In this document: positions 51,618 through 59,950 of the stretch, one piece after another
How the letters are laid out: every line of letters begins with the position of its first letter
Position numbering within the stretch: position 1 is the stretch's first letter
Origin: Ruminococcus champanellensis 18P13 = JCM 17042
GTDB taxonomy: Bacteria > Bacillota > Clostridia > Oscillospirales > Ruminococcaceae
Assembly (NCBI RefSeq): GCF_000210095.1
Contig: NC_021039.1
Coordinates: 1,200,265-1,264,264, forward strand
DNA length: 64,000 nt
Direction of reading: 5' to 3'
The notes under the pieces: model-generated
The model's input: the letters and a program-made list of their open reading frames with translations, nothing else
Database searches by the model: none
Told to the model about the DNA's origin: nothing
Made by a program: the position numbers and the translations under genes

Positions 51618-52482
51618 GGGTTGCCTCCTCCGTGATCCTTAGAATTTCCGTTGTGGGTGCGCAGTACTGCTGATCCGCCTCCCCACTGCTGCCGGCGGCA
51701 AGGATGGATCCGGCGGTCAGGCACATGGCTTTGTAAGCGCTTCTTGTCAGATGGTTTGCGTAGATCACCATGTTCACTCCCGCTTGGTGCAGGGTATGAC
51801 AGGACAGCTGTGGGTACATGGTGGGAATGCACGCTACCGGCATTTCCGGCAGCAGCTGCTTGCACCGATGACAAAATTCCAGTACCTGCTCGCCGGTTTT
51901 GTCCAGGCTGTGGATCACAATGCCGTCCGCACCGGCTTTGGCATAGATATTCGCCCGTTCCAGTGCGTCCTCCATGCTCTGTCCGGCAATGAGGCTTTCC
52001 AGTCTGGCAAACAGCAGGATCTCAGGTGCATGGGCTTTGGCATCCGATAGCTTTTGAGCAAAGATCCGGGGATCCTCCAGCAACTGGACACGGGCACTGC
52101 CATACAGGGAGTTGTGCTTTTGTCCGCATTTGTCCTCCACCACCAGACCGGATACTCCTGCCTTGGCATATGCCCTTGCGGTATGGGAAAAGTCCCCCTG
52201 CCCGTTGTCGCAGTCCACCAGCAGGGGCTTTTGACTGACCCGGCGGATCGTCCGGACAGCCGTCAGCTTTTCGGAAAGCGGCATGCGTCCGTCGTCCGGC
52301 ATACCTGCTGCGGCTGCATGACACAGACCGCTGAGCCACAGTCCGTCAAAGGTAATCTGGTTTCCCTCCGAATCTGGGGCAAAGGCATGCTCCGCTACAT
52401 AGGCTTCCAGTCCATTGACCGCTTCCAGAATCCGCAGCGGAGCACCGTTTTTCAGCAGACTGCCCAGGGGATTTTCATGCAT
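51610..52482 (-). CDS. pepM: Phosphoenolpyruvate phosphomutase
   Basis: A 290-residue PEP mutase, the entry enzyme of nearly all phosphonate biosynthesis, forming the C-P bond. The diagnostic motif EDKxxxxxNS is present as EDKCGQKHNS near residue 121 and separates PEP mutases from isocitrate-lyase relatives. DGLWLSGLCHAAAAG near 46 and LLVDCDNGQGD near 88 carry the other substrate and Mg residues. It overlaps both neighbours. The decarboxylase immediately downstream confirms the direction of the pathway. Confidence 0.95.
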   Translation of the reverse strand: MHENPLGSLLKNGAPLRILEAVNGLEAYVAEHAFAPDSEGNQITFDGLWLSGLCHAAAAGMPDDGRMPLSEKLTAVRTIRRVSQKPLLVDCDNGQGDFSHTARAYAKAGVSGLVVEDKCGQKHNSLYGSARVQLLEDPRIFAQKLSDAKAHAPEILLFARLESLIAGQSMEDALERANIYAKAGADGIVIHSLDKTGEQVLEFCHRCKQLLPEMPVACIPTMYPQLSCHTLHQAGVNMVIYANHLTRSAYKAMCLTAGSILAAGSSGEADQQYCAPTTEILRITEEATHD

Positions 52483-53119
52483 TTCCGTTTCCTCCTTTGT
52501 GGGTCAGCATCCGTCCCACCAGCCTGCCGGTCAGGATGATGCCGGAGCCGATCCGCCGATACAAGGGGAAGGATTGCATATAAGCGGCGTATCCGGGGGA
52601 ATTCTTTCGCCGGAGTCTGCCCTCAAAGATACAGGTTCCCTCCAGTAGCTGATCCATGTCCCGGATGGTGTATTGATAGTAGGGACGTTCCATGTGGAAC
52701 AGTCCGGACAGCTCCAGCACCTTTGCAGTAAAACTCATACAGTTATGTGCCTTGTAGATGGGAAATCCGTGCAGCACCGGCATGGTCGCCATGGACAGCA
52801 GGTTGAACAGCTGCTGCGGGTCTGTTTCACATTGCCGGATGAAGCGGAGGATCCGCCGGTAAGCATCCTCTCCCACAGAGAGTCGGAATACCTTTGCTCC
52901 GAAGCATTGATAACTGCCAAAGGCGTAGTAGTCCCGTTTTTCGTGCATAAACCCGGCACAGGCAGGCAGATTGTGAAACCGGCGGGAGTAGGTGACAAAA
53001 TCTGTCAGAGAAGGATCCAGACACACCCCGATGTGGGTGTATGGATATCCGGTTACCAGCCTGCCGATGCGTGCAAGTCCCGTATGGGCACGGATCAGAA
53101 CAATGTAAATTCGGTTCAT
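52475..53119 (-). CDS. Permuted papain-fold protein, LRAT/NlpC-like
   Basis: A 214-residue protein that I assign weakly to the permuted NlpC/P60-like superfamily. It has a His in YPYTHIGVCLD near residue 30 and a Cys in AHNCMSF near residue 127, the His-before-Cys order typical of permuted forms. NCMSF recalls the NCEHF motif of LRAT and HRAS-like phospholipid acyltransferases. No signal peptide is seen. Placed between the CDP-alcohol phosphotransferase and pepM with 4- to 8-base overlaps, it may acylate or deacylate the lipid product. The family assignment needs a profile search. Confidence 0.5.
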   Translation of the reverse strand: MNRIYIVLIRAHTGLARIGRLVTGYPYTHIGVCLDPSLTDFVTYSRRFHNLPACAGFMHEKRDYYAFGSYQCFGAKVFRLSVGEDAYRRILRFIRQCETDPQQLFNLLSMATMPVLHGFPIYKAHNCMSFTAKVLELSGLFHMERPYYQYTIRDMDQLLEGTCIFEGRLRRKNSPGYAAYMQSFPLYRRIGSGIILTGRLVGRMLTHKGGNGNA

Positions 53120-53784
53120 GACTTCTCCTGTTTCTTGAGTTGGCGGAACAGCTGAATCTGAAGCCGGACCATTTCATAGTACATGGGAATCAGCCCCACC
53201 GCCACAATTACGTCAGCGATCCGGAAGGATACTCCAAACAGGGTGAACAGCACCCGTCCATGGGTTGCCATACTCAGTATGGACACCAGCACATAGGAAA
53301 TGTGTGCTTCGATGGGTCCCAGCCGTGGGAACAGAAATTCGTTGCAGTAGAGAATGTAGTTCATGGCGGTGACGTTCACGATGCCGTACACCGGTGCTGC
53401 AAAGATCATGACCTCCAGGCTGCCATAGGGGGAGAAGCCCAGAGCGATCAGCAGAAAGGTGGACAGAAGCACATCCGTAATCAGATCAAAGTATGCTCCT
53501 GCCCGGGACGCCATCTGCCGCTGCCGAGCCACATAGCCGTCCAGGTCGTCCGCCACCAGATGCACTGCCAGTCCCAGAATGGTGCCCAGAAAGAACCATG
53601 AGGACAGCCAGGTCAGCACTGTACAGACAATGGCGAACAAACCGCCCAATGCGCCAATCAGAGTTACCTGATTGGGGGTCATCCAACTGGGAATACGCTT
53701 TCCCACATGCTTGTACAGAAACTGCTGTACGCCAGTTTCCAGCTTGCTGGGAATGATTTTTTTCGCCGGATTTTGATACGCCAT
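53116..53784 (-). CDS. CDP-alcohol phosphotransferase
   Basis: A 222-residue membrane enzyme with about six helices. The full family signature D-x2-D-G-x2-A-R-x8-G-x3-D-x3-D is present from residue 79 (DDLDGYVARQRQ, then GAYFDLITD). Such enzymes transfer the phosphoalcohol part of a CDP-alcohol to a second alcohol. With a cytidylyltransferase in the same operon, a CMP-phosphonate and diacylglycerol are plausible substrates, giving a phosphonolipid. Phosphatidylglycerol or cardiolipin formation would be the dull alternative. It overlaps the next gene by four bases. Confidence 0.88.
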   Translation of the reverse strand: MAYQNPAKKIIPSKLETGVQQFLYKHVGKRIPSWMTPNQVTLIGALGGLFAIVCTVLTWLSSWFFLGTILGLAVHLVADDLDGYVARQRQMASRAGAYFDLITDVLLSTFLLIALGFSPYGSLEVMIFAAPVYGIVNVTAMNYILYCNEFLFPRLGPIEAHISYVLVSILSMATHGRVLFTLFGVSFRIADVIVAVGLIPMYYEMVRLQIQLFRQLKKQEKS

Positions 53785-53785
53785 A

Positions 53786-55126
53786 TTACCCTCCGAACCG
53801 GAACATATTTTTTACAAAGGAGCGGATGTAGTATCCGTAATCCACAAAGTCATAGATGCCGTCCCGCCAGCCCCGGAGAAACAGCCGGATCAGCAGTACA
53901 TGGTAGTGAAAATAGTAGGCACGCAGGCTCAGCCTGCCGGGCTGCGCCACTACATGCAGGTAGTCCCAATCGCCGGGATCCTCTGTCAGGATCCGGTCTG
54001 CATACTGCTGATACAGGGGGCTGTCCAGTTCCGGTGTGAAGATGGACACTGCCGCATGCCGCAGCTTGTGGGCTTTGATCCAGCGGTACATGCTGCGGAA
54101 ATCCTTTCCGGTAAAGTCCAGATCCGCAATGAACATGCCCATCATATGGATCCCCACGTTGTGAAGGATCTCCACTGCCTTTGTGTTGCAGTCCATATCG
54201 CATTTTTTGTTGTAGGCGGTCATATGCTGATCGTCCAGTGCCTCCAGCCCGGTGAGAATGTAGTAAAAGCCGATTTCCTTCAGTTGCTGCATCAATTCCG
54301 GATACCTTACGATAAAGTCCGCCCTGCCGTAGCACACATACCGCTTGCAGATCTGCCGCTCCCGGATCAGGTTGATAAACTGGCGGATGCGCTTCTCATC
54401 CACCAGAAAATCATCGTCCACCAGATAGATGTTCTCACAGGGGATCCGGGCAATTTCCTCCACCACATCCTGGATGTCCCGGCAGGTATACACTCCGCAG
54501 TTCAGCTTGTTCCGGCTGCAGAAGCTGCACCGGTAGGGACAGCAGTAGGCAGTCCGCACATGGGCACAGGGCAGCAGCTCCAGATATCGGTATCGGTCGG
54601 TATGGGTGAGAAAATAGCTTCGATCCGGCAGAGGAAGCCGCTGAATGTCAAAGGGCTTGGGGGTTGCAGTGTGCCAGTCACCCTCCGTGCGCCAACACAT
54701 GTCCTCCAGTTGTTCCGACGGTGTGCCCTGTATCAGCTGTATCAACTGAAATATATCAAAGGAAACGAGAATGTAGTCCACGCAGTTCTGATACATCCGG
54801 GCATAGCACTGCTGTGCATGCAATCCGCCAATGACGGTGACACTGCCGCATAGATCCTTTGCTGCCTGGCAGTATTCCAGCATGAACCGTTCCTGTCTGG
54901 TGCGGCCGCAGACATAGACCAGATCAGGCATGTAGGCTTTCAGCTTCTCGGCGGCGGAGATGCGCTCTACCTGCCCGTCCCAAATGGCATAGTCCACGCC
55001 TTGTTCCCGGAGCAGGGCGGCGATGTACTCCAGTTCCAGTGGCTCGTTGTCGATGACGCCCGCAAAGTTGTACTTTGTCCGGGAAATCTCCGGGTGGATC
55101 AGGAGCACCTTCCGGATTTCTTTCAT
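53786..55126 (-). CDS. Cobalamin-type radical SAM enzyme, possible Fom3-like methylase
   Basis: A 446-residue protein with an N-terminal B12-binding-type domain (KVLLIHPEISR; VIGGLHAQQC near residue 98) followed by a radical SAM core with the [4Fe-4S] ligands in CCPYRCSFC near residue 196. The domain order is that of class B radical SAM methylases and BchE/HpnJ-type enzymes. In fosfomycin synthesis Fom3 methylates CMP-hydroxyethylphosphonate, and all enzymes for that substrate are encoded here, so a similar reaction is one possibility. Changing a lipid tail is the other. It overlaps the ligase gene by four bases. Confidence 0.8.
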   Translation of the reverse strand: MKEIRKVLLIHPEISRTKYNFAGVIDNEPLELEYIAALLREQGVDYAIWDGQVERISAAEKLKAYMPDLVYVCGRTRQERFMLEYCQAAKDLCGSVTVIGGLHAQQCYARMYQNCVDYILVSFDIFQLIQLIQGTPSEQLEDMCWRTEGDWHTATPKPFDIQRLPLPDRSYFLTHTDRYRYLELLPCAHVRTAYCCPYRCSFCSRNKLNCGVYTCRDIQDVVEEIARIPCENIYLVDDDFLVDEKRIRQFINLIRERQICKRYVCYGRADFIVRYPELMQQLKEIGFYYILTGLEALDDQHMTAYNKKCDMDCNTKAVEILHNVGIHMMGMFIADLDFTGKDFRSMYRWIKAHKLRHAAVSIFTPELDSPLYQQYADRILTEDPGDWDYLHVVAQPGRLSLRAYYFHYHVLLIRLFLRGWRDGIYDFVDYGYYIRSFVKNMFRFGG

Positions 55127-56745
55127 GTATCCTCCTCCTCACTGCCCATTGCCTCCAGCTGGCTGTAGGCGATCTTACCCACCAGGGTTTTCGGCAGAGC
55201 CTCCAGGAACACATACTTTCGTGGCAGAGCATAGGCAGCCACCTGTTCCCGGCAGATCTCCCGGAGTGCCTGCTCGGTCTGCTCCGTTGCGGCATGCTCC
55301 TTCAAAACCACAAACGCCTGTACAAGCTGTCCCCGGATGGGATCTTGCACCCCTACCACAGCGCATGCAGATACCTCCGGACAGGAAAGAATGGCGTTTT
55401 CAATGGCCTGGGGGTAAATGCTGTAGCCGTTGGAAACGATCACTCGCTTGCAACGCTGCTTGAAGTAGATATATCCGTCTGCATCCATGCACCCCAGATC
55501 TCCGGTATGGAGCCATGTGTGCCCGTCTGCATGGGTTTGCAGCGCCCGGGCAGTTTCCTCCGGATTTTGCAGATATCCCTGCATCACCGTCGGCCCCCGG
55601 AGAATGATCTCGCCCAGTTCGCCAGGGGGCAGGGCTGTCTGATGCTGGTTGTCATAGATCCGATATTCTGTATCCGCATAGGGCAGACCTATGCTGCCCT
55701 CTTTTTCGCTTTCCTGGGGCATCAGACAGGAGCCGGTGACGCATTCGGTCAAACCGTACCCTTCCCGGATCCGGGCGGAGCTGCCATGCTGCCGGAGTAT
55801 CCGATCCAACTGCCGCTTGGTGCTGACTGCAAGAGAATCTCCGCCGGAGATGGCGACCTTGAGAAAATCCAGCTTCAGCTTGCCGAGGTCACTCCGCAGC
55901 AGATACTCATAAATGGACGGCACCCCGGCGATTACGTTGGGGCGGTATCTGGCGATCAGCCTGTGAAATTCCTTGGGATGGAACCGGGGCAGCAAAATGG
56001 CGGTGCCGCCGAAGGTCAACACCGTGTGGATGCATACGCCCAGACCAAAGCCGTGAAACATAGGCATCACGGAAAGTACCCGATCACCGGGCAACAGACA
56101 GCCGCAGGCATCCATGCTTTGCAGTGCCAGGGCATTGAAATTCAAGTTGGTCAGCAGGATACCCTTTGGCTTGCCGGTGGTGCCTCCGGTGTAAAGCGCT
56201 GCTGCACCGTCGGCGCCTTTGCCCATATCGGTGACGGGAGCGCCGGGCTGTTGCATGAGTGTGTGCCAATCCATCCGGTCATGCGGTTCCCTTTTTATGC
56301 GGATCCGGTATGCAATGCGAAGGGGCAGGGGCATAAAGCTGTCCGGGGATACTATTATAACAGTATCCGCCGACAGACCCTCCAGCTTTTCTGCAATGCC
56401 GTCCAGTGCCAGAATCACTTTGCTGCCGCTGAGCTGCAAATAGTATTCTATTTCGCCCCGGGCGGAAAGGGGGTGGATCATATTTGCCACCGCCCCCAGC
56501 TTATTGAGGGCATAAAAGACAATTACCGTCTGGGGCATATTTGGCAGGATCACCGCCACGCTGTCTCCCTTTTGGATATGCAGGCTGCTTAATGCCTCTC
56601 CGCACCGATCGATCATCTCCATCAGCTTTCGGTAGGTGATCCGTCTGCCGTAATAGGAAAGTGCACAGCCGTCCGGGTATGCTTTGGCGGTTTTGGCAAT
56701 TTGCCCATACAGGGAGCAGTCCGGATATTCAAGATGTCTTGTCAT
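55123..56745 (-). CDS. AMP-forming acyl ligase (long-chain fatty acid-CoA ligase-like)
   Basis: A 540-residue ANL-superfamily enzyme. It has the P-loop LYTGGTTGKPKG near residue 173, the A5 motif GYGLTE near 310, HTGDLGCMDADGYIYFKQR near 390 and a C-terminal PKTLVGKIAYSQL with the catalytic Lys. It should adenylate a carboxylic acid, probably a fatty acid, and load CoA or a carrier protein. Next to plsC it may supply acyl groups for the lipid made by this operon. The ATG starting MTRHLEYP, after GGAGC, is preferred to earlier in-frame starts. Confidence 0.85.
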   Translation of the reverse strand: MTRHLEYPDCSLYGQIAKTAKAYPDGCALSYYGRRITYRKLMEMIDRCGEALSSLHIQKGDSVAVILPNMPQTVIVFYALNKLGAVANMIHPLSARGEIEYYLQLSGSKVILALDGIAEKLEGLSADTVIIVSPDSFMPLPLRIAYRIRIKREPHDRMDWHTLMQQPGAPVTDMGKGADGAAALYTGGTTGKPKGILLTNLNFNALALQSMDACGCLLPGDRVLSVMPMFHGFGLGVCIHTVLTFGGTAILLPRFHPKEFHRLIARYRPNVIAGVPSIYEYLLRSDLGKLKLDFLKVAISGGDSLAVSTKRQLDRILRQHGSSARIREGYGLTECVTGSCLMPQESEKEGSIGLPYADTEYRIYDNQHQTALPPGELGEIILRGPTVMQGYLQNPEETARALQTHADGHTWLHTGDLGCMDADGYIYFKQRCKRVIVSNGYSIYPQAIENAILSCPEVSACAVVGVQDPIRGQLVQAFVVLKEHAATEQTEQALREICREQVAAYALPRKYVFLEALPKTLVGKIAYSQLEAMGSEEEDT

Positions 56746-57382
56746 GTCCAATGCTCCATTCATCAAATTCAGTAAACTGTTTTTGCGCCAGCACTGCCGG
56801 ATCCATGCTGCGGCGCAAAAGCGCTGCGATCCGGTTGTAAAGCTCCCGGTTGGCGGCGGTCAGATCATCGGAAGCATAAAAAGGTGCGCCGAATCGCACA
56901 GTAACGCCGCCGGAAAAGGGCTTGTATGTACCGGTGATGGCGTAGGGGATAATGGGGGCATGGGCTCTTGCGGACATGACCACCGCCCCGTATTTAAATG
57001 GCAAAAGCAGCTGCTCTGTGTAATTGCGCTTTGCCTCCGGAGATACATTCACCGCATCCCCCTGCTGCAAGGCGTGGACAGCGGCATGCAAAGCTGCCGG
57101 GTTGTGCTTGCTGTGCAGATCTACCGGAATGGTATGCACCGCCCGGAACACAAAGCCAAAGGGACCATCGTGGAGATCCTTTTTGGCAAGAGTGCGGACT
57201 ATACGCTTGGTGGAGGTGTCAATCAGGATCGGATCCAGGGCGTGCATATGATTCCCTGCCAGGATCACTGCCCCGGTGGCAGGAATATTGTCGCTGCCCA
57301 TGACGTGGGGATGGTACAGCAGCCGGAACAGGGGTGTAAACAAAAATCGCAGGATCTGGTATGTGTAACAGGTCTGTTTCAT
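56729..57382 (-). CDS. plsC: PlsC-like 1-acylglycerol-3-phosphate acyltransferase
   Basis: A 217-residue acyltransferase. The catalytic His-x4-Asp is in GNHMHALDPI near residue 46, with RAVHTIPVD near 84, a variant glycerol-phosphate motif NVSPEAKR near 114 (the usual PEGTR is PEAKR) and PIIPYAITG near 140. It places a fatty acyl chain on lysophosphatidate and so makes lipid precursor. First gene of the phosphonate operon, 23 bases after its promoter. The start MKQTCY fits the GAGG site; a GTG six codons earlier is possible. Confidence 0.88.
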   Translation of the reverse strand: MKQTCYTYQILRFLFTPLFRLLYHPHVMGSDNIPATGAVILAGNHMHALDPILIDTSTKRIVRTLAKKDLHDGPFGFVFRAVHTIPVDLHSKHNPAALHAAVHALQQGDAVNVSPEAKRNYTEQLLLPFKYGAVVMSARAHAPIIPYAITGTYKPFSGGVTVRFGAPFYASDDLTAANRELYNRIAALLRRSMDPAVLAQKQFTEFDEWSIGHDKTS

Positions 57383-57404
57383 AGTATCATCCTCTTTCAC
57401 TTAT

Positions 57405-57433
57405 ATTGTAAGGTAAATTTACGATTTTGTCAA
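57405..57433 (-). promoter_or_regulatory. Promoter of the phosphonate-lipid operon
   Basis: On the minus strand TTGACA (complement of 57428-57433), 17 bases, TACAAT (complement of 57405-57410). No terminator is seen until 48733-48767, so all nine genes are probably one transcript. Confidence 0.75.
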
Positions 57434-57441
57434 GGAGCGCA

Positions 57442-57470
57442 TTGCAAATCCCAGTGTGCTGTGCTATAAT
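57442..57470 (+). promoter_or_regulatory. Promoter of the dockerin protein gene
   Basis: TTGCAA (57442-57447), 17 bases, TATAAT (57465-57470), divergent from the phosphonate operon promoter 9 bases away. Confidence 0.75.
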
Positions 57471-57508
57471 CAGATTATCATATTTACCAATGAGAAAGGA
57501 TGGTGCAT

Positions 57509-59752
57509 ATGCATTTGCGAAACACACTTTGCGCCCTTGCATTAGCATGGGCATTGGCTTGCAGCATGCTGCCTCATGCTGCAGCCGCAGGAGAGGAGAA
57601 CCATGTTACCCACCTGGACGGTACATTCATTCAGCCCTGGCTGTATATGACCTATGATGATGCCCAGTGGGATGCGGAAATGCAGGCGATGAAGGACACC
57701 GGCGTCCAGTATCTGATCATGGGGGATGTGGCAAACCACAATGCGGATGGCAGCTGGACGGTGTACTACCCCTCAGAGCTGGACTTCCTCAGCGGATACA
57801 CGGTGTACGATGCGCTGGAGCCCATTTTGTTTTACTGTGACAAATACGACATCAAGCTGTACCTGGGCATGGGTCTGGACTGTGCCTGGAACAGTGACAT
57901 TGCCTCTGAAGCCGGCAGGGAAGCGAACCGGCAGTATATGGAGCAGTGCAATCAGATCACCTCGGAACTATATAATAAGTATAAAGCATCGTATCCGGAT
58001 ACCTACTACGGGTTTTACTTTGTGACGGAGCTGTACAATACCATTTATATGGACACGGACACGGGCATTGACGCCTATGCGGAGGGACTGGAGGAAATGT
58101 TCACTCTGATGCTGGAGCGGTGCAATCAGCTGGATCCAAGCATGCCTCTGCTGTTCAGCCCCTATGTAAACATCTTCGGATATGGCTACGCCAGCATCAA
58201 TCCGGATCGCTTTACAGAGTATTGGACAGAGGTACTGACCCGGATCCCCTTTCGGGATGGGGATATGCTGTGCCCCCAGGATAGCTGTGGAGGGGGTGGC
58301 ATGGATCAGGCGCATCTTGCCCGATGGACGGCGGCATACCGGGATGCGGTGGATCGTGCCAATGCAAAGCGAGGCACCAGGCTGCTGCTGGGAACCAATG
58401 CAGAAATGTTTGTACAGCCGGATGCAGCACGTATGCAGTCGCCCCACGGAGTTTCCTATACGGGCATCAAAACGGTACGGGATTTTACACAGCGGCTGGA
58501 AATTGCAGACCCTTATGTAGACGCATTGTTCTGCTTCGCCTATCCCCATCACTATTCTCCGTATAACACGTTGCCGGCATTTCATCAGTGCTTTCTGGAA
58601 TATCTGAAAACCGGAACCATTGAAACGGAGCCGCCTGCCCGGGTGGATGTGACCCTGGTGGAACGGGAGGGAAGCCGTTACCCTCAGTTTACCTTTTCCG
58701 GTATGACCGATAACACAGCGGTTGCCCAGACCAATTTGTATAAAAACGGCACGCTGTATGATTATATCGTACCCTCAGTCAAGGTTGGCGGCAATGCAAG
58801 CCAGAATGTGTGGGTGGATTACGACTACACGGAGGGGGAGCAGGTTTACGAGGTGGAATGCGTCGATGTGTGCGGCAATGTTTCCGAAAAGCGCAGCTTT
58901 ACGGTGGATGTATCCAACCTGACACAGGGGAACACACAGCAATTGACAACGGAGCCACCCATCCAGTGGAACAAAACCTCCCTGGATTATCTGCGCTATA
59001 CCGTGACGGAATCCGGCGTTCGGATCACCGGTTGTGAGAAGGATGCAGATCAGATCGAGATCCCGGCACAGATTGAAGGGAAGCCGGTGACGGTGGTGGA
59101 CTGGTATGCCTTTGAACGTTGCGCAAAGCTGCGGTCTGTGGTGATCCCGGACACGGTGACACACATCAGCCGGTTTGCCTTTGCCCACTGCATTTCCCTG
59201 GAAACGGTGAATCTGCCGACGTCCCTGTATGCCATTGAACAATATGCGTTCTTTGACTGTCCCCGGCTCCAGGGGCTGAGACTGCCGGAGCGTCTGACGA
59301 TCATCGAGGAACGTGCGTTCTGCGGCTGTGATGCCATTACGGACATTACCATTCCGGAAAGTTGTACCAGTGTAGGCGCATACGCCTTTCTGGACTGCGA
59401 CAGCCTGTACAGGGTGGGGATCCAGGGGGATGCCCAGCTTGGACTTCGCAGCTTTGGGTATCGCTACCGCAGCGGCTATCAGCTGCAGCCCGGCTTCGTG
59501 ATCGATTCAGACAGTCCGGCCGCCATTTCCTACGGGAAGGAAAACGGTATCCGGATGCAGTCAGAGCTTGTGCTGGGAGACGTGAACGGCGATGGACAGC
59601 TAAATGTGGCGGATGTTGTGCTGCTGCAGCGGTGGCTGCTGGCTGTACCGGACACCATGCTTGCGGATTGGCAGGCAGGGGATCTTTGTCGGGATGGTTT
59701 GCTGAACGGAGCGGATCTTGCTGCTGTCAAGGCAATCCTGGTGCAGGAGTAA
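57509..59752 (+). CDS. Secreted dockerin protein with a TIM-barrel-like domain and LRR repeats
   Basis: A 747-residue secreted, probably cellulosomal, protein. A signal peptide ends near AAA-GEE. Residues 30-370 resemble DUF4434-type TIM-barrel glycosidase-like domains (THLDGTFIQPWLYMTYDDAQ; FYFVTELYN). A Fn3/Ig-like segment (about 375-470) follows, then BspA-type leucine-rich repeats (about 500-650) and a type I dockerin at the C-terminus. Dockerin repeat 1 is regular (DVNGDGQLNVADV); repeat 2 (DLCRDGLLNGADL) has Cys at its third position where Asn or Asp is usual. The start is the ATG 8 bases after GAGAAAGGA. The substrate is unknown. Confidence 0.82.
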   Translation: MHLRNTLCALALAWALACSMLPHAAAAGEENHVTHLDGTFIQPWLYMTYDDAQWDAEMQAMKDTGVQYLIMGDVANHNADGSWTVYYPSELDFLSGYTVYDALEPILFYCDKYDIKLYLGMGLDCAWNSDIASEAGREANRQYMEQCNQITSELYNKYKASYPDTYYGFYFVTELYNTIYMDTDTGIDAYAEGLEEMFTLMLERCNQLDPSMPLLFSPYVNIFGYGYASINPDRFTEYWTEVLTRIPFRDGDMLCPQDSCGGGGMDQAHLARWTAAYRDAVDRANAKRGTRLLLGTNAEMFVQPDAARMQSPHGVSYTGIKTVRDFTQRLEIADPYVDALFCFAYPHHYSPYNTLPAFHQCFLEYLKTGTIETEPPARVDVTLVEREGSRYPQFTFSGMTDNTAVAQTNLYKNGTLYDYIVPSVKVGGNASQNVWVDYDYTEGEQVYEVECVDVCGNVSEKRSFTVDVSNLTQGNTQQLTTEPPIQWNKTSLDYLRYTVTESGVRITGCEKDADQIEIPAQIEGKPVTVVDWYAFERCAKLRSVVIPDTVTHISRFAFAHCISLETVNLPTSLYAIEQYAFFDCPRLQGLRLPERLTIIEERAFCGCDAITDITIPESCTSVGAYAFLDCDSLYRVGIQGDAQLGLRSFGYRYRSGYQLQPGFVIDSDSPAAISYGKENGIRMQSELVLGDVNGDGQLNVADVVLLQRWLLAVPDTMLADWQAGDLCRDGLLNGADLAAVKAILVQE

Positions 59753-59765
59753 TCTGCAAATAAAG

Positions 59766-59827
59766 TGACTGACAAACAGGAAATGCACGGTGATGTGCAT
59801 GTGCTCTGTTTGTCAGTCATTTCTTTT
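59766..59827 (+). terminator. Long terminator after the dockerin gene
   Basis: TGACTGACAAACAG (59766-59779) pairs with CTGTTTGTCAGTCA (59806-59819), with a nested ATGCAC/GTGCAT stem, followed by a T-rich tail. Confidence 0.9.
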
Positions 59828-59873
59828 GGCTCACAAATTCCAGGGATTTATCAGGTAAACTGTAAAAAAGTAC

Positions 59874-59902
59874 TTGACAAGGTCGGATTTGTGGTATATA
59901 CT
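59874..59902 (+). promoter_or_regulatory. Promoter of the ABC exporter unit
   Basis: TTGACA (59874-59879), 17 bases, TATACT (59897-59902), 49 bases before the first gene. Confidence 0.75.
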
Positions 59903-59950
59903 ATAGACACAGATTTAATCAGAAAAAATGAATAAAGAGGGAGCCATAAA

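Noticed and set aside
48770..52482. Aminoethylphosphonate pathway
   Set aside because: No phosphonoacetaldehyde aminotransferase is in the operon; an alcohol dehydrogenase takes its place.
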